A stretch of 64,000 bases of DNA from Candidatus Gastranaerophilales bacterium (GCA_944324405.1 CALUWF010000007.1:1-64000), one strand, 5' to 3'. Shown: positions 24,960 through 35,157, counted from the first letter of the stretch. Translations and numbers: made by a program. Notes: generated by a model not told the origin, from the sequence alone.

Positions 24960-26489
24960 ATGGAAAATCAAAAACGCGTATTACTTTGCATCCTTGACGG
25001 ATGGGGCATTTCAAACGACACAAAATACAATGCTATAGCAGTCGGCAACACGCCAAATTACGATAATTTTCTAAAAACCATGCCGCATACAAAAATCCAT
25101 GCCGACGGCAATTTTGTAGGACTTCCCAAAGGTCAGATGGGAAATTCCGAAGTCGGACACTTAAACATCGGCGCGGGAAGAATTGTTTATCAGGAATTAA
25201 CAAGAATTAACAAAGCGATTGAAGAAGGTAAATTTTTTGAAAATCAAGAATTTTTAAATGCAATTAACCACGTAAAGAAAAACAACTCCTCGCTTCATAT
25301 ATACGGTCTTGTTTCAACAGGAGGCGTACACAGCTCCATTGAGCATTTAAAAGCACTTATAAAAATGGCTGCGCAAAACGGCTTAAAAGACGTTTATGTC
25401 CACGCTTTTCTTGACGGCAGGGACACTCCTCCGCAAAGCGCGGGAGAATTTTTAAATGAAATCGAAAACACTCTGAGCGAATATAATCTGCCTCCCATCG
25501 CTTCTGTTATTGGCAGGTACTGGGTAATGGACAGGGATAAACGCTGGGAGAGAGTAGAGAGAGCGTATAATGCACTGCTCTTGGGTGAAGGTAACAGCGC
25601 TAAAACTGCTTTAGAAGGTCTTGAAAACTCATACAAAAACGGCAAAAATGATGAATTTGTGGAACCTGTTGTCGTTGGCGGCAAGAGAATAGAAGATAAC
25701 GACGCGATAATATTCTTTAACTACAGACCCGACAGGGCAAGGGAAATTACAAGCGCCATAGCGCTTGATAACTTTAGCGGTTTTGAGAGAAAAGTTAAAA
25801 GAGAAAATATTTATTATGTCTGCATGACACAATATGATGAAACTTTCCCGCTCCCCGTTGCCTTTAAGCCCGAAAGACTCACAAATATTTTAGGTCAGGT
25901 GCTCGATGATAACAATGTTAAAGAATTTAGAACGGCAGAAACGGAAAAATACGCCCATATTACATTTTTCTTTAACGGCGGCGAGGAAGTTCCCTTTAAG
26001 CTTGAAACAAGAAAACTCGTTGCTTCGCCAAAAGTCGCAACTTATGACTTAAAGCCCGAGATGAGCGCGTATGAAGTCTGTGATAATGTAGTAGAAGCGC
26101 TTAATAATAAAGAGTACGGTTTTATACTTGTTAACTTTGCAAACCCTGATATGGTAGGTCATACAGGCGTTATGGAGGCTGCCGTTAAAGCTGTTGAAGC
26201 GGTTGATAAGTGTGTCGGAAAAATTGCAAAGACTGCACTTGAAAACAATGTCGAGATGATTGTAACAGCTGACCATGGCAACGCCGAGTGGATGTATAAT
26301 GAGCAAACGCACGCACCTCAAACCGCACACACTACAAATCAGGTGCCCTTTATACTTGTAACGAGTGATATGAAAAATGTAAAACTGAAACAAACAGGCG
26401 CCCTGTGCGATATTGCGCCGACCGTGCTTGATTTGCTCGGTATTAAAAAACCGCAGGAAATGAGCGGCGAAAGTCTGATTGAGCATTAA
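24960..26489 (+). CDS. gpmI: Phosphoglycerate mutase, cofactor-independent
   Basis: The 509-residue, two-metal (Mn-type) enzyme that interconverts 3- and 2-phosphoglycerate in glycolysis. It has the alkaline-phosphatase-fold LCILDGWG at the N-terminus, the catalytic serine in GQMGNSEVGHLNIGAG, HAFLDGRDTPP, NYRPDRARE, and the metal-binding MIVTADHGNAE near the C-terminus. I start at ATG 24960 behind AGAGAGG; an upstream TTG at 24939 is in frame but has no site. It is a single-gene unit closed by a hairpin. Confidence 0.95.
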   Translation: MENQKRVLLCILDGWGISNDTKYNAIAVGNTPNYDNFLKTMPHTKIHADGNFVGLPKGQMGNSEVGHLNIGAGRIVYQELTRINKAIEEGKFFENQEFLNAINHVKKNNSSLHIYGLVSTGGVHSSIEHLKALIKMAAQNGLKDVYVHAFLDGRDTPPQSAGEFLNEIENTLSEYNLPPIASVIGRYWVMDRDKRWERVERAYNALLLGEGNSAKTALEGLENSYKNGKNDEFVEPVVVGGKRIEDNDAIIFFNYRPDRAREITSAIALDNFSGFERKVKRENIYYVCMTQYDETFPLPVAFKPERLTNILGQVLDDNNVKEFRTAETEKYAHITFFFNGGEEVPFKLETRKLVASPKVATYDLKPEMSAYEVCDNVVEALNNKEYGFILVNFANPDMVGHTGVMEAAVKAVEAVDKCVGKIAKTALENNVEMIVTADHGNAEWMYNEQTHAPQTAHTTNQVPFILVTSDMKNVKLKQTGALCDIAPTVLDLLGIKKPQEMSGESLIEH

Positions 26490-26503
26490 TTTTATTAATT
26501 TTT

Positions 26504-26539
26504 AAAATTGCCCCCGGTTTAATCTTGGGGGCAATTTTT
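26504..26539 (+). terminator. Shared terminator of gpmI and lgt
   Basis: AAAATTGCCCCC and GGGGGCAATTTT form a 12-bp stem with T-runs on either strand, so it can stop both convergent genes. The lgt stop codon lies inside its loop. Confidence 0.85.
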
Positions 26540-27319
26540 ATATCTGTTTATTACCCAAATGCAGCCGATGGCACCCGTTATAAAAAGTAAAACGCTTGCA
26601 ATCTGCGCTATGGGGATTGAACCTATATCCAAAACGCTGTCTGTTCTTATTCCTTCGATTAAAAATCTGCCGATTGAATAGAGCATAAAATATGAGTAAA
26701 AAACAAGTCCGCAGCGTCCGTTTTGTATTTTTCTTACGCCAAAGAGCAAAATTAAAAACACTAAAATGCACCACAGTGATTCATATAGAAATGTAGGGTG
26801 AAAATAGCTGTAAGAGCAGTATTCAACAGGCCGATAAGCAGGTGCGATGTATAATTTCCAAGGTAAATTGCAAGGGGTGCCAAAGGCTTCGGAGTTAAAA
26901 AAGTTCCCCCATCTGCCTATTACCTGTCCAACTACAAGTCCGTAGGTTATTACATCCGCGTATTTTAAAATACTGAGTTTATTCTTTTTAAAGTAAATAA
27001 CACCTGCAATTATGCCGCCCAAAATTGCCCCGTGGATTGAAATTCCGCCATGGTGCAGGGCAATAATCTCGCTTGGCTTTAAAATGTAGTAATCAAAATT
27101 TAAAATTACATAATAAAGCCGTGCAAAAATAATGCCGAATATAATAAGCACCGGATAAAAATCGAAAAGTACGTCCGTATCAATTTCTTTATAATATTTT
27201 TTTGTAACAAAATTAATTGTCAAAATAGAGCAAATGATTGCAATAAAAATCATTACTCCATACATTTTAATTTCAAATCCGCCTATTTCAAAAGCTGTTG
27301 AAAAAGGAGAAGTAAACAT
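26519..27319 (-). CDS. lgt: Prolipoprotein diacylglyceryl transferase
   Basis: A 266-residue polytopic inner-membrane enzyme that moves a diacylglyceryl group from phosphatidylglycerol to the lipobox cysteine of prolipoproteins. The signature GQVIGRWGNFFNSEAFG is present, with HGGISIHGAILGGIIAG and the C-terminal GRFLIEGIRTDS. It begins two bases after the TPR lipoprotein gene, so the enzyme and a likely substrate share a transcript. Confidence 0.95.
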   Translation of the reverse strand: MFTSPFSTAFEIGGFEIKMYGVMIFIAIICSILTINFVTKKYYKEIDTDVLFDFYPVLIIFGIIFARLYYVILNFDYYILKPSEIIALHHGGISIHGAILGGIIAGVIYFKKNKLSILKYADVITYGLVVGQVIGRWGNFFNSEAFGTPCNLPWKLYIAPAYRPVEYCSYSYFHPTFLYESLWCILVFLILLFGVRKIQNGRCGLVFYSYFMLYSIGRFLIEGIRTDSVLDIGSIPIAQIASVLLFITGAIGCIWVINRYKNCPQD

Positions 27320-27321
27320 TT

Positions 27322-27945
27322 CTAGCCTTCATCATCCGGGACTTCGATTGAATTCTTTACCAGTTTATATTTTTTTGCATAGTTATATGAGGTTTCTTCA
27401 AGATATTTAATCTGTGCCGCAACTTCATCTCTATCATCGCTCTGCGGTTTAAGTTCAAGATATTTTTTGTAGTAATCAACAGCGGCATTTAAAGTATTTA
27501 CCAAATATTTTGCATCTTCTTCGCTTATATTTTTGAGATTATCGGTTTCATCGCCCTGACTGTCGACAACTTCAACCTCAACATTTGTTTCGTCGTTTTC
27601 ATCATCTTCTAAAATTTTTAGCGCATCGCTCTCTAATGCCACAGCTAAAGAATAATAGGAATCGGCAAAATCAGGCTTAATTTTAATTGCTTCTTCAAGC
27701 TGGGTGCGTGCTTTTTTAAAATCTTGTGCACTTATATATGCAACGCCAAGATTATATCTTGTTTCAAAGACACTGCCGTCAAGGTCAACACTTGATTCAA
27801 GACGGCTTATTGCGCTTTGTATATCGCCTTTTTGCATAAATTCCTGAGCTTTGTTATTCAGCTCCTGGATTGCAATATTGTTTATACATGCACTGCAAAG
27901 TACACTAACAAATAATATAGCCAGAAATAATGTCAATTTTTTCAT
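27322..27945 (-). CDS. TPR-repeat lipoprotein
   Basis: A 207-residue exported protein. The signal sequence MKKLTLFLAILFVSVLCSAC ends in a good lipobox (LCSAC). It is followed by two or three tetratricopeptide repeats (AQEFMQKGDIQSAISRLESS, TRYNLGVAYISAQDFKKA, YSLAVALESDALKI), an acidic insert, and a last helical pair. TPR lipoproteins usually act as scaffolds for envelope assembly. It sits between the 1522-residue AsmA-like gene and lgt. Confidence 0.82.
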   Translation of the reverse strand: MKKLTLFLAILFVSVLCSACINNIAIQELNNKAQEFMQKGDIQSAISRLESSVDLDGSVFETRYNLGVAYISAQDFKKARTQLEEAIKIKPDFADSYYSLAVALESDALKILEDDENDETNVEVEVVDSQGDETDNLKNISEEDAKYLVNTLNAAVDYYKKYLELKPQSDDRDEVAAQIKYLEETSYNYAKKYKLVKNSIEVPDDEG

Positions 27946-28025
27946 ATTTTATTCCTTTTGATATAAATTTTATAATTAAAATTTATGTGTTGCAAGTATG
28001 TAAAGTTGAAAATTAATCTTAAGGA

Positions 28026-31000
28026 TTAGTTTAGCCAGTTAAAGCTTTTTACATAATCCTCCGAATTAAGCTTCCCTTTTATCTTTGCAAGAAACAGGCG
28101 GTAATCTTGCGATGATATTTCAATAAGCGGGATTTTATTAACATTGTCAATTATTTGTGATTTCGCGCCCGCTTTAAGTTTGCTTCCCGTAAGTGTATTT
28201 ATGAGCGAATTAAGGGAAGCATTGCCCGCAGCACCCAAAAGATTGCTTATATTTTTTGAAAGTCTGCCTAAAATTTCAATATCCGCATTATCATTTACAA
28301 TGTCATAGCCGCCGTATATAAAAAGGCTCAAATTGCCGCCCTTTGAAAATATTTCAAGCGCTTTTATTTTTCCTTCTTCTAGGTTAAAACTGCCTCTAAT
28401 TGTTGAGAATTCACCCGTTTTATAGGGCGTTAATACTTCAATAAGGTTGTTTAAAGTAAATCCTAAAATACCGCTTTTAATAAGATTTCCTGCTCTTAAA
28501 AGATATTCAAGCGACCCGAGTTTTGGCATTTTTCCGTTGTTTACGCTAAAATTTACCATGCCTGTCACAAGTCTTATTTCCTGCGCATTTTGCGGAATTT
28601 TTCCTTTAAGATTAATATCGGCATTCATTCTGCCATAGATTTGATTATCAAGCCCCAAAAAATTCTTGCTTAGCGTATTTGCATCACAATCGCTAAGCGT
28701 TGAGTCAATATCGAAAAGCATTGAATCGACATCAAAATTTCCCCTTGAAACAACACTTCCGCCCGCAATATCAAATCTTAGATCATCAATATTAAACATA
28801 TAGCCGCTCGGATTTGAAAAATTCATAGCAAGATTTTGAGCTTTTATGTCGTAAAGTTCTACATCTTGCGCTTGTGCACTGCCCTTCAATATAACCAAAT
28901 CCTGAGGCCTAAAGACAATAGGCTGCCCGGGAACAATGTCAGATGAGCCCTTCTGAAACTGGGAAATTCCTTCAAAAAGCCTTGAAAGGCTAGTATTTTT
29001 AGATTTTATATCAAGATTTTCAACAACAATAGGAAAAGTTTGTTTATTTTTAACAACGGCACTTATCTCGACATCGGAATCAAAGCTTTTTCCTTGCATA
29101 AGAGCCTTTATTGTATTTTTCCCGACGTCAATATTCATATCGCTGATTCTTGTATTATAAAGAGGCATGTCTATATTTTGAAAAGATATTTTACCCTGCG
29201 CCAAAGGAAGCGTTACATTTCCGAAAAGACGTAAGTCGCAGGTAAAAAGGCCCTGCTTTAAAACCGATTTTTTAAATATCACATTAAAAATTTTTGCGGT
29301 AACCGGATTTTGCGTCACAATACGGAAATTATCAAAATCCAAATTTTTCCCTTTTGATACGACCTTGCCGTAAGCTTTTAGCATAACAACAGGGGTTGGC
29401 TTATTGTTTTGAGAATGGACATATTTTATATATTTGACGGAATTTACTTTTGCACAATTCCTCGTAAAGTCTGATTTAATCTCAAACTCTCTGTCATATT
29501 CCGTATCTCCCGCATTTGCCCCCATATAGGTTATGTCAGTATCTTTCGGAAGATTAAGATAAGAAATAACCGAATAGTTATTTAAATCGCCTCTTATTCT
29601 CCCCTTTAATCGCAATTCGCCTCTTACCTTAAGCGGATAAGTAAGGTACGGGTTTATTAGCCTGTCGGCAGCAACCTCATCGATATTTGTACTCAACATC
29701 GCATTAAAATTCGGGTTTTGTGAAAGGTAATTTTTTAAACTGGCATCAAAATAAATCGGGGTTGTTCCGTATGTAAAATTCAGCGCATCAAGGTACATTT
29801 TCTCGCCCGCAAATTTTATTGAACCGCTTTTTAAAAGCAGCCGGATTTGCTGCTTGAGGTTAACTGCACCTGCATCACTAAAAGATATTTTGCCATAGGG
29901 AAGATTTTTTTTGATATTTAAATCCAAATTAACTTCCCCGCTGTAATCGCCAAAATCCTTAAGGATTTCATTAAACGGGGCAAGACTTGTATAATTTTTT
30001 AAATTTTGAACATCTGCAAGCTTAATTCCGTTTGCCTTTATTTTTAAATCCGCCCGCGGTTTTTTAAATAAATTATCCGCAACTCCGTCCATATAAAAAT
30101 TCGCACCGAATAGAGAGATTTTTGAAGAACGGATATTAAATCTTGAATTTTCCAATTCGTAGCTGCCCGAATTAAAAACAATATTTTTTGATTTATCGGA
30201 ATTTTTCGGAATAAACTTGCCGTTTAAATTAATTTTTGATAAATCCGCTTTTTTATAATCAGCAGGAATTTCTCCTTTTGCATTCAAATTCACGTCAAAA
30301 AGGAAATCAATGGCACTGAGCGGTGTATTTGTCATTACAAATTTTAAGTCCTGATTACCAAAATATTTCATATTTTCGGCTTCTTTTGCAATATAAGAAA
30401 AAAGCACGGATTTTGCGCTTGTTTTTACGTCAAATTTTATTTTTGTATTTTTATCGGTTAAATCCCTTGCGGACGGGCTTAAAATACCGCTCAGCGAAAT
30501 ATTTGAACCTCTGTAAACAGTATTTAGGTTTATATTAAAATCTTTTGAAAAATCAATACTGCCGTTTGTACGATTAACTTGCAAAGAAGGTTCCAATAAT
30601 GCATTTACTGAATTTAAAACAATTTTTCCATACGGATGAATATCATCAAGAAAACCCATTCCCTCAAGGCTTTTTGCCTTACCCTTAAAAACAACCGTTA
30701 AATCGGTCTTACCCTCGGCCGATTTTATAAAGCTTAAATCTCCGCTAATAGGCTTAACAAGCGGGCTTGTCTTTGCAATTTTGAGTGCGTCTGATGCGGA
30801 AATGTTTTTTATTTGAGCTGTTATATCAAGATTGTTATAATCATCCGCCCTGCCTTTTAAAATAAAATCACCGTCGTATAGCTTTGCGGAGGTATCTTTT
30901 ATATCAATAACTTTGCCGTTAAAGTCAAGTTCAATTCTGCCATTAAGTAAAGGGGCATTTAATCCTGCCATTGAAGCATTTATGCCTGTTCCGAAAAACT

Positions 31001-32594
31001 TGCCGTTAACAATTGCGTCATAAATTGTTCCGACGGCACGAATGTGAATTCTGCCCTTTCCTGAAATTTTCATACAAGGAAGGGGGCCAAGCTTAAAACC
31101 GATAACCCTTTGTACCGGAATAAGATATTTATGAGCAAAAGCTAAGTCTACCGAATTTGAAGATATGACATCATAATCGCCGGCTTGTCTGCCGTAGAGT
31201 TCCGAAAAGCCTCTAACATCAACAAATTGATTATCGGGCCCCGGAACATGCACATCCACATTAACCTTATCTCCGATAAAATCACACTTAACGTTTGCCG
31301 TTTTAAAGGTTTTAGGTCTTTCAAAAAGGTAAATATCTTCTACAAAAAGCTCACCCTTAACATCGGGTTTTTTGTAATTACCGGAAATGTTTAAAAGTCC
31401 GTGCATTTTTGCAAACGGATTTGCTGCAATAAGCTCATTTATTACATCGGTTTTATATACAACAAAGCCTGCGGGCACAAGGTGAATAAATTTCATAAAA
31501 TCGCTTTGCGCAATTTTTATGTTTATATCAGGAACAGGATTTTTCGTTTTGTAATTTTTTATTTTTCCGTAAAAACTTACATCAATGCCCGAAGCCTTAA
31601 AGGAAGAGGGTAAAATTTCTAAAGCTTGGCTTTGCGCAATAAAATCCACATTTGATACAGCCTCGCCCGCAAGTTTAAATTCGCTGTTCTTTTTATTATA
31701 TAAAAACTTGCCAAAAACATCTTTTGAAGTAACGTTCAACAAAAACTCGTTTTTTTGTTTATCTTTTGTCTTTAAAAGAGAAACATCCAATAAACCTGTA
31801 AGATTATCAAATTTAATTTTTCCCGATTCGTTAATATATGGAGCCAAATTTGCCAAATTAAAGCCGTTTAGTGCAAGCGAAAGCTCGGTATTTTTTGAAT
31901 TTGAATATTTAACAAAAGGCAATCTCGTATTTATAAATGCGGTAAAATCCGTATTTGCACAGTTGTTTTGGTTGTTCAAATCGCAAAATTTAACAACTCC
32001 TTTTGTATCAAAAATTAAGTTTTTAGGTCTTTTTGAAGTGCTGAGCAAAAATTTATCGCAATTAAGAATTATTATTTTTAAATTCTTTTCATCAAAAAAT
32101 TTCATTTCGCTTTTTAGGGTTTTAAAAGCCGTCTTCTCAAAATTTAATTGAAAAGGAAACTTGTTTGAATTTTTAACATATTTTTCAAAATTAAAAACAC
32201 CGTTTTTATCCCTGCGCACCGATATTTTAATATCATTTGCTTCAAAGTGTTTAATTGATATTTTTTTAAAGAGTAACGGGATAATTTTTACCCTTAACTC
32301 CAGATTATCACCCTCAAAAATGCTCTCGTTTTTAGCATTGTTTGAGCCGGGCAGGGATATCTCAAGACATTTTGCACTCAATAACATTGATAAATCAGGC
32401 ATGGCTGAAATTTTAGAATTACACAGCTTGAGTTCAAGTCCTGTTTGATCTTTTACAATTTGACTGATTTTTTGGGCAGTCAAAATGTGGCCGACGAAAA
32501 AACCGGACAAAAAATACAAACAAACGCAAAGTGCCGCGAATGCCAAAATTACGGCCGTTAGTTTTTTATTCAAAATTTTGGTTAATCGAACCAT
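28026..32594 (-). CDS. Giant AsmA-like envelope protein
   Basis: A 1522-residue protein anchored by one N-terminal membrane segment (about residues 11-33, LTAVILAFAALCVCLYFLSGF), with the whole remainder in the periplasm. It is a long series of beta-rich repeats as in the AsmA/TamB/YhdP group, thought to form a hydrophobic groove carrying phospholipid to the outer membrane. The AsmA N-terminal pattern (ISQIVKDQTGLELKL) and a conserved C-terminal block (LLRAGNLIKSGILGFTLNNLI, then LSLFIYGGYDI and LGRLSKNISNLLG) are seen. The same blocks occur in the 1200-residue protein at 36709, so the two are paralogues. YhdP-type is my best subfamily guess. Confidence 0.85.
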   Translation of the reverse strand: MVRLTKILNKKLTAVILAFAALCVCLYFLSGFFVGHILTAQKISQIVKDQTGLELKLCNSKISAMPDLSMLLSAKCLEISLPGSNNAKNESIFEGDNLELRVKIIPLLFKKISIKHFEANDIKISVRRDKNGVFNFEKYVKNSNKFPFQLNFEKTAFKTLKSEMKFFDEKNLKIIILNCDKFLLSTSKRPKNLIFDTKGVVKFCDLNNQNNCANTDFTAFINTRLPFVKYSNSKNTELSLALNGFNLANLAPYINESGKIKFDNLTGLLDVSLLKTKDKQKNEFLLNVTSKDVFGKFLYNKKNSEFKLAGEAVSNVDFIAQSQALEILPSSFKASGIDVSFYGKIKNYKTKNPVPDINIKIAQSDFMKFIHLVPAGFVVYKTDVINELIAANPFAKMHGLLNISGNYKKPDVKGELFVEDIYLFERPKTFKTANVKCDFIGDKVNVDVHVPGPDNQFVDVRGFSELYGRQAGDYDVISSNSVDLAFAHKYLIPVQRVIGFKLGPLPCMKISGKGRIHIRAVGTIYDAIVNGKFFGTGINASMAGLNAPLLNGRIELDFNGKVIDIKDTSAKLYDGDFILKGRADDYNNLDITAQIKNISASDALKIAKTSPLVKPISGDLSFIKSAEGKTDLTVVFKGKAKSLEGMGFLDDIHPYGKIVLNSVNALLEPSLQVNRTNGSIDFSKDFNINLNTVYRGSNISLSGILSPSARDLTDKNTKIKFDVKTSAKSVLFSYIAKEAENMKYFGNQDLKFVMTNTPLSAIDFLFDVNLNAKGEIPADYKKADLSKINLNGKFIPKNSDKSKNIVFNSGSYELENSRFNIRSSKISLFGANFYMDGVADNLFKKPRADLKIKANGIKLADVQNLKNYTSLAPFNEILKDFGDYSGEVNLDLNIKKNLPYGKISFSDAGAVNLKQQIRLLLKSGSIKFAGEKMYLDALNFTYGTTPIYFDASLKNYLSQNPNFNAMLSTNIDEVAADRLINPYLTYPLKVRGELRLKGRIRGDLNNYSVISYLNLPKDTDITYMGANAGDTEYDREFEIKSDFTRNCAKVNSVKYIKYVHSQNNKPTPVVMLKAYGKVVSKGKNLDFDNFRIVTQNPVTAKIFNVIFKKSVLKQGLFTCDLRLFGNVTLPLAQGKISFQNIDMPLYNTRISDMNIDVGKNTIKALMQGKSFDSDVEISAVVKNKQTFPIVVENLDIKSKNTSLSRLFEGISQFQKGSSDIVPGQPIVFRPQDLVILKGSAQAQDVELYDIKAQNLAMNFSNPSGYMFNIDDLRFDIAGGSVVSRGNFDVDSMLFDIDSTLSDCDANTLSKNFLGLDNQIYGRMNADINLKGKIPQNAQEIRLVTGMVNFSVNNGKMPKLGSLEYLLRAGNLIKSGILGFTLNNLIEVLTPYKTGEFSTIRGSFNLEEGKIKALEIFSKGGNLSLFIYGGYDIVNDNADIEILGRLSKNISNLLGAAGNASLNSLINTLTGSKLKAGAKSQIIDNVNKIPLIEISSQDYRLFLAKIKGKLNSEDYVKSFNWLN

Positions 32595-32690
32595 ACGCTA
32601 ATTATACTATTTGATTATGCAGTAGCAAAAATTCTTCATATTTTTTAATTTCTTTTGGCAAAATTAAAAAAATGGCTTAATATTATAATT
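32595..32690. promoter_or_regulatory. Divergent promoters, both apparently leaderless
   Basis: Plus strand: TTGGCA (32655-32660), 17 bases, TAATAT (32678-32683), then the ATG at 32691 after seven bases. Minus strand: TATAAT (complement of 32601-32606) lies six bases before the ATG at 32594, with a weaker TTGCTA 16 bases upstream. Neither gene has a Shine-Dalgarno site in front of its start. Confidence 0.4.
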
Positions 32691-33239
32691 ATGAAAAGAA
32701 TAGTTTTGACAATAGCCGTTGCGGCCGTTTTTATAATTACCTGCACATATTCATCTTTCGCGGGAAACGACTGTCTTAAAAAGGGGGCATTTATACTTGT
32801 TCAAGCACCAAAGATATACTCCACTCAAACACTTGAAGAAGGCGACAGTGTTTATTTTATTGCACCATCCGATGTTTGGGTAAATGAAACAAATATTGTG
32901 CCTAAAAATTCAATTTTTATCGGATATGTGAGTATGCTCAAAATGCCGATTAAAGGCATTAACGCCGCAATGAGTATAAAAATTACCAAAATAAGACTTC
33001 CTTCGGGCGAAATAAGAGAATTCAGCGGAAAACTTTCAACCGGAAAAAGCGATATAATAGGCGGGGAATTAGCTCCGCCGGCATCGTACAACAAAATGAC
33101 GCATCCCTATAAATCAAGATGGCTCTGGTCAGGGACAACACAATGGGTTCCAAGCGGAGATTATGAATACGGACAACACAGAGGGGTAAAACCGGGACAA
33201 AATCTTTTTGTTGTGGTTGAAGAACCATATTACGATTAG
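32691..33239 (+). CDS. Small exported protein, paralogue of its neighbour
   Basis: A 182-residue protein with a signal peptide (MKRIVLTIAVAAVFIITC, then a cut near SSFAGN). The mature part has a compact beta-rich core: NIVPKNSIFIGYVSMLKMPI and MSIKITKIRLPSGEIREF. The pattern 'P-x-x-S-x-x-x-G-x-V ... I-x-x-x-R-x-P-x-G' recurs in the next gene. I cannot name the family; the core recalls the 'LPAGT' beta-barrel parts of TrbI/VirB10-like proteins, but weakly. I chose the ATG at 32691 because it starts the signal peptide. Confidence 0.65.
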   Translation: MKRIVLTIAVAAVFIITCTYSSFAGNDCLKKGAFILVQAPKIYSTQTLEEGDSVYFIAPSDVWVNETNIVPKNSIFIGYVSMLKMPIKGINAAMSIKITKIRLPSGEIREFSGKLSTGKSDIIGGELAPPASYNKMTHPYKSRWLWSGTTQWVPSGDYEYGQHRGVKPGQNLFVVVEEPYYD

Positions 33240-33306
33240 CCATCTAAAAATATTGAACTTTACTAACAAAATTTATAGTGTATAGTAAAAAAGGATAAGG
33301 AGGAGC

Positions 33307-33891
33307 ATGGAAAAAAATTGTATAAAATACGGTTTGTTTACCTTGTGCACGCTTGTGTCCTTTTGCACTTGTGCTGCTTTTGCCGCTCCCGATTATTCTT
33401 ATGATGCCATAACAAATAAAAACTATAGCTCGCAACAGGGAAAAATTGTCTATGTTCCGCAGGGGACTACTTGCAGCGCAATGCTTTTGCAAGATATTAA
33501 TTCAAAAACCTGTTCAAAAGGCATGAATATATATGCTACACTTGATAAAGATTTCGTATATAAAAATAATAAAATCGCTCCGGCAGGCTCAACGCTTAAC
33601 GGAACAATAACACAATGCCAAACCGCGGACAGGCAAGGCAGAAACGGACTTATCGAAGTGCGCTTTGCTTCGCTTAGAACCCCGCAGGGGTATAATATCC
33701 CGATAAACGCAATAATTTTAACACAAGATAAAACAGGAGTACTAAAAGCTAATTCCGCACAAGATAAAACGGAGAAAAAAGACGAAAAACAAGAAAAGCA
33801 GCCGGGCTGTGATTTATTGATACCCTCAAACACACACATTGACATATATTTTGTCCAGCCCGTAACACTAAGCGCGCCTAACGGTTATTAA
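33307..33891 (+). CDS. Small exported protein
   Basis: A 194-residue protein with a signal peptide ending near CAAFA-AP and a strong AAGGAGG site. The core (KIAPAGSTLNGTITQC, IEVRFASLRTPQGYNIPINAI) matches the pattern of the preceding gene, so the two are probably paralogues. A Lys/Glu/Asp-rich linker (DKTEKKDEKQEKQ) leads to a final hydrophobic strand. Five cysteines in the mature part could form disulfides, fitting the VKOR-DsbA protein elsewhere in the window. It lies 78 bases before tonB. Confidence 0.65.
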   Translation: MEKNCIKYGLFTLCTLVSFCTCAAFAAPDYSYDAITNKNYSSQQGKIVYVPQGTTCSAMLLQDINSKTCSKGMNIYATLDKDFVYKNNKIAPAGSTLNGTITQCQTADRQGRNGLIEVRFASLRTPQGYNIPINAIILTQDKTGVLKANSAQDKTEKKDEKQEKQPGCDLLIPSNTHIDIYFVQPVTLSAPNGY

Positions 33892-33969
33892 TAAAAATAG
33901 TAGACCGGCTAATTTAAAATAACGTCTTTTATTTAACAATTATGCCAAAGAATACAAAAATGGAAAATT

Positions 33970-35157
33970 ATGAAACAATTGAGAGACAGATTTAATATTG
34001 ATGAACAGGATGAAGAGATAAAAACGCTTCCTAACAACTTTGAGGATGACAGCGATGAGCTGCCCCTTAAAAATTCCATCATATTATCACTACTGCTGCA
34101 CCCGCTGGTATTTTTTATTGTGTGGGCTCTTGTTGCATACGCAATAAGCCTTAATTTCTTACAAAAACCCGCACTTAAAACAAGAGATATCGAATTTGTA
34201 ATTACACAAAATGAAGCTCCGCCTATTAATAAAAATACAAAGTATCGCTCGGATAAAAATTCAAGAGCGGGCGGGAAACACGACCCAAAAAGAGCGGTAT
34301 CCATGCCCAGCGCACCTTCAAAACCTTCTAAAAAAGCGGTTTCATCACCCTCTGTGGCTCCAAAAAAAGTAACCAAGCCAAAAAGCAGCCCGACTGTACA
34401 GAAAACCACACCCAAGAAAACCGTAACACAGGCTCCAAAAACAGTACAAAAGGCCCCGAGCAAACCTCAACCGGTTAAAGCTCCGTCGCCGCTGTTTAAA
34501 CCAAGCCTTAAACCTGCAACGACTCCGCCCAAAACACAGGCACCAAAAATTACACAGGCACCAAAAAGTCCGTTCTCGGTGGCCGTACCTAAAAGTAATG
34601 CCCCTGTCGGGCCGGCACCTACGTATGGTTCGGGAACTTCTAAAGCAACCCAGGGCGCAAGCGGTTCATCATCAGGTGCCTCCCGCGGAAGCGGTATGCC
34701 TGCGCCTCAATTTTCCGCTTCAAGGGGCGGTTCATCATCAGGTGCTTCCCGCGGTTCAACAGGCTCAACTGGTTCAAGAGGTTCGGGCTATTCGGGAGGA
34801 AATATCGGAAATCCGGGCCCCGGAAATCCTTCGGGCCCTCCGGGGATTGATGCAATAAAACAGCCCAATTGGGGCCCATATATGCGTGATTTGGAAGCCA
34901 GAATTAAACGAAATTGGAATCCGCCAAAAGGCGACCAAAGCAAGCGCGTTATCCTGTTATTTACAATAGGACGCGACGGCAGACTGCTTTCAATTAAAAC
35001 GGTAAAAAGCTCCGGACAGCCGCTTTCCGATGTGGCCGCAAAAACAGCGGTTGAGCTGACGGCACCCTTTAAACCGCTGCCGCCCGAATACAAAGGAAAC
35101 AGTATAGATATTGAATTCAGATTTGACTACAACGTACTTGGCGCAAGCTACAGATAA
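33970..35157 (+). CDS. TonB-like energy transducer
   Basis: A 395-residue protein with TonB architecture: an acidic cytoplasmic start, one membrane helix (about 36-60) containing the conserved Ser40-x3-His44 that contacts ExbB/ExbD, a Pro/Lys/Thr-rich then Gly/Ser-rich spacer of over 200 residues, and a C-terminal TonB/TolA domain (RDLEARIKRNWNPPKGDQ, FTIGRDGRLLSIKTVKSSG, FKPLPPEYKGNSIDIEFRF). The adjacent ExbB and ExbD genes complete the motor. It spans the periplasm to energise outer-membrane receptors, or, if TolA-like, envelope constriction. No TonB-dependent receptor is encoded nearby. Confidence 0.87.
   Translation: MKQLRDRFNIDEQDEEIKTLPNNFEDDSDELPLKNSIILSLLLHPLVFFIVWALVAYAISLNFLQKPALKTRDIEFVITQNEAPPINKNTKYRSDKNSRAGGKHDPKRAVSMPSAPSKPSKKAVSSPSVAPKKVTKPKSSPTVQKTTPKKTVTQAPKTVQKAPSKPQPVKAPSPLFKPSLKPATTPPKTQAPKITQAPKSPFSVAVPKSNAPVGPAPTYGSGTSKATQGASGSSSGASRGSGMPAPQFSASRGGSSSGASRGSTGSTGSRGSGYSGGNIGNPGPGNPSGPPGIDAIKQPNWGPYMRDLEARIKRNWNPPKGDQSKRVILLFTIGRDGRLLSIKTVKSSGQPLSDVAAKTAVELTAPFKPLPPEYKGNSIDIEFRFDYNVLGASYR

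Noticed and set aside
33933-34463. 176-residue minus-strand frame across tonB
   Set aside because: It mirrors the proline/lysine-rich tonB spacer; composition is an artefact of the opposite strand.
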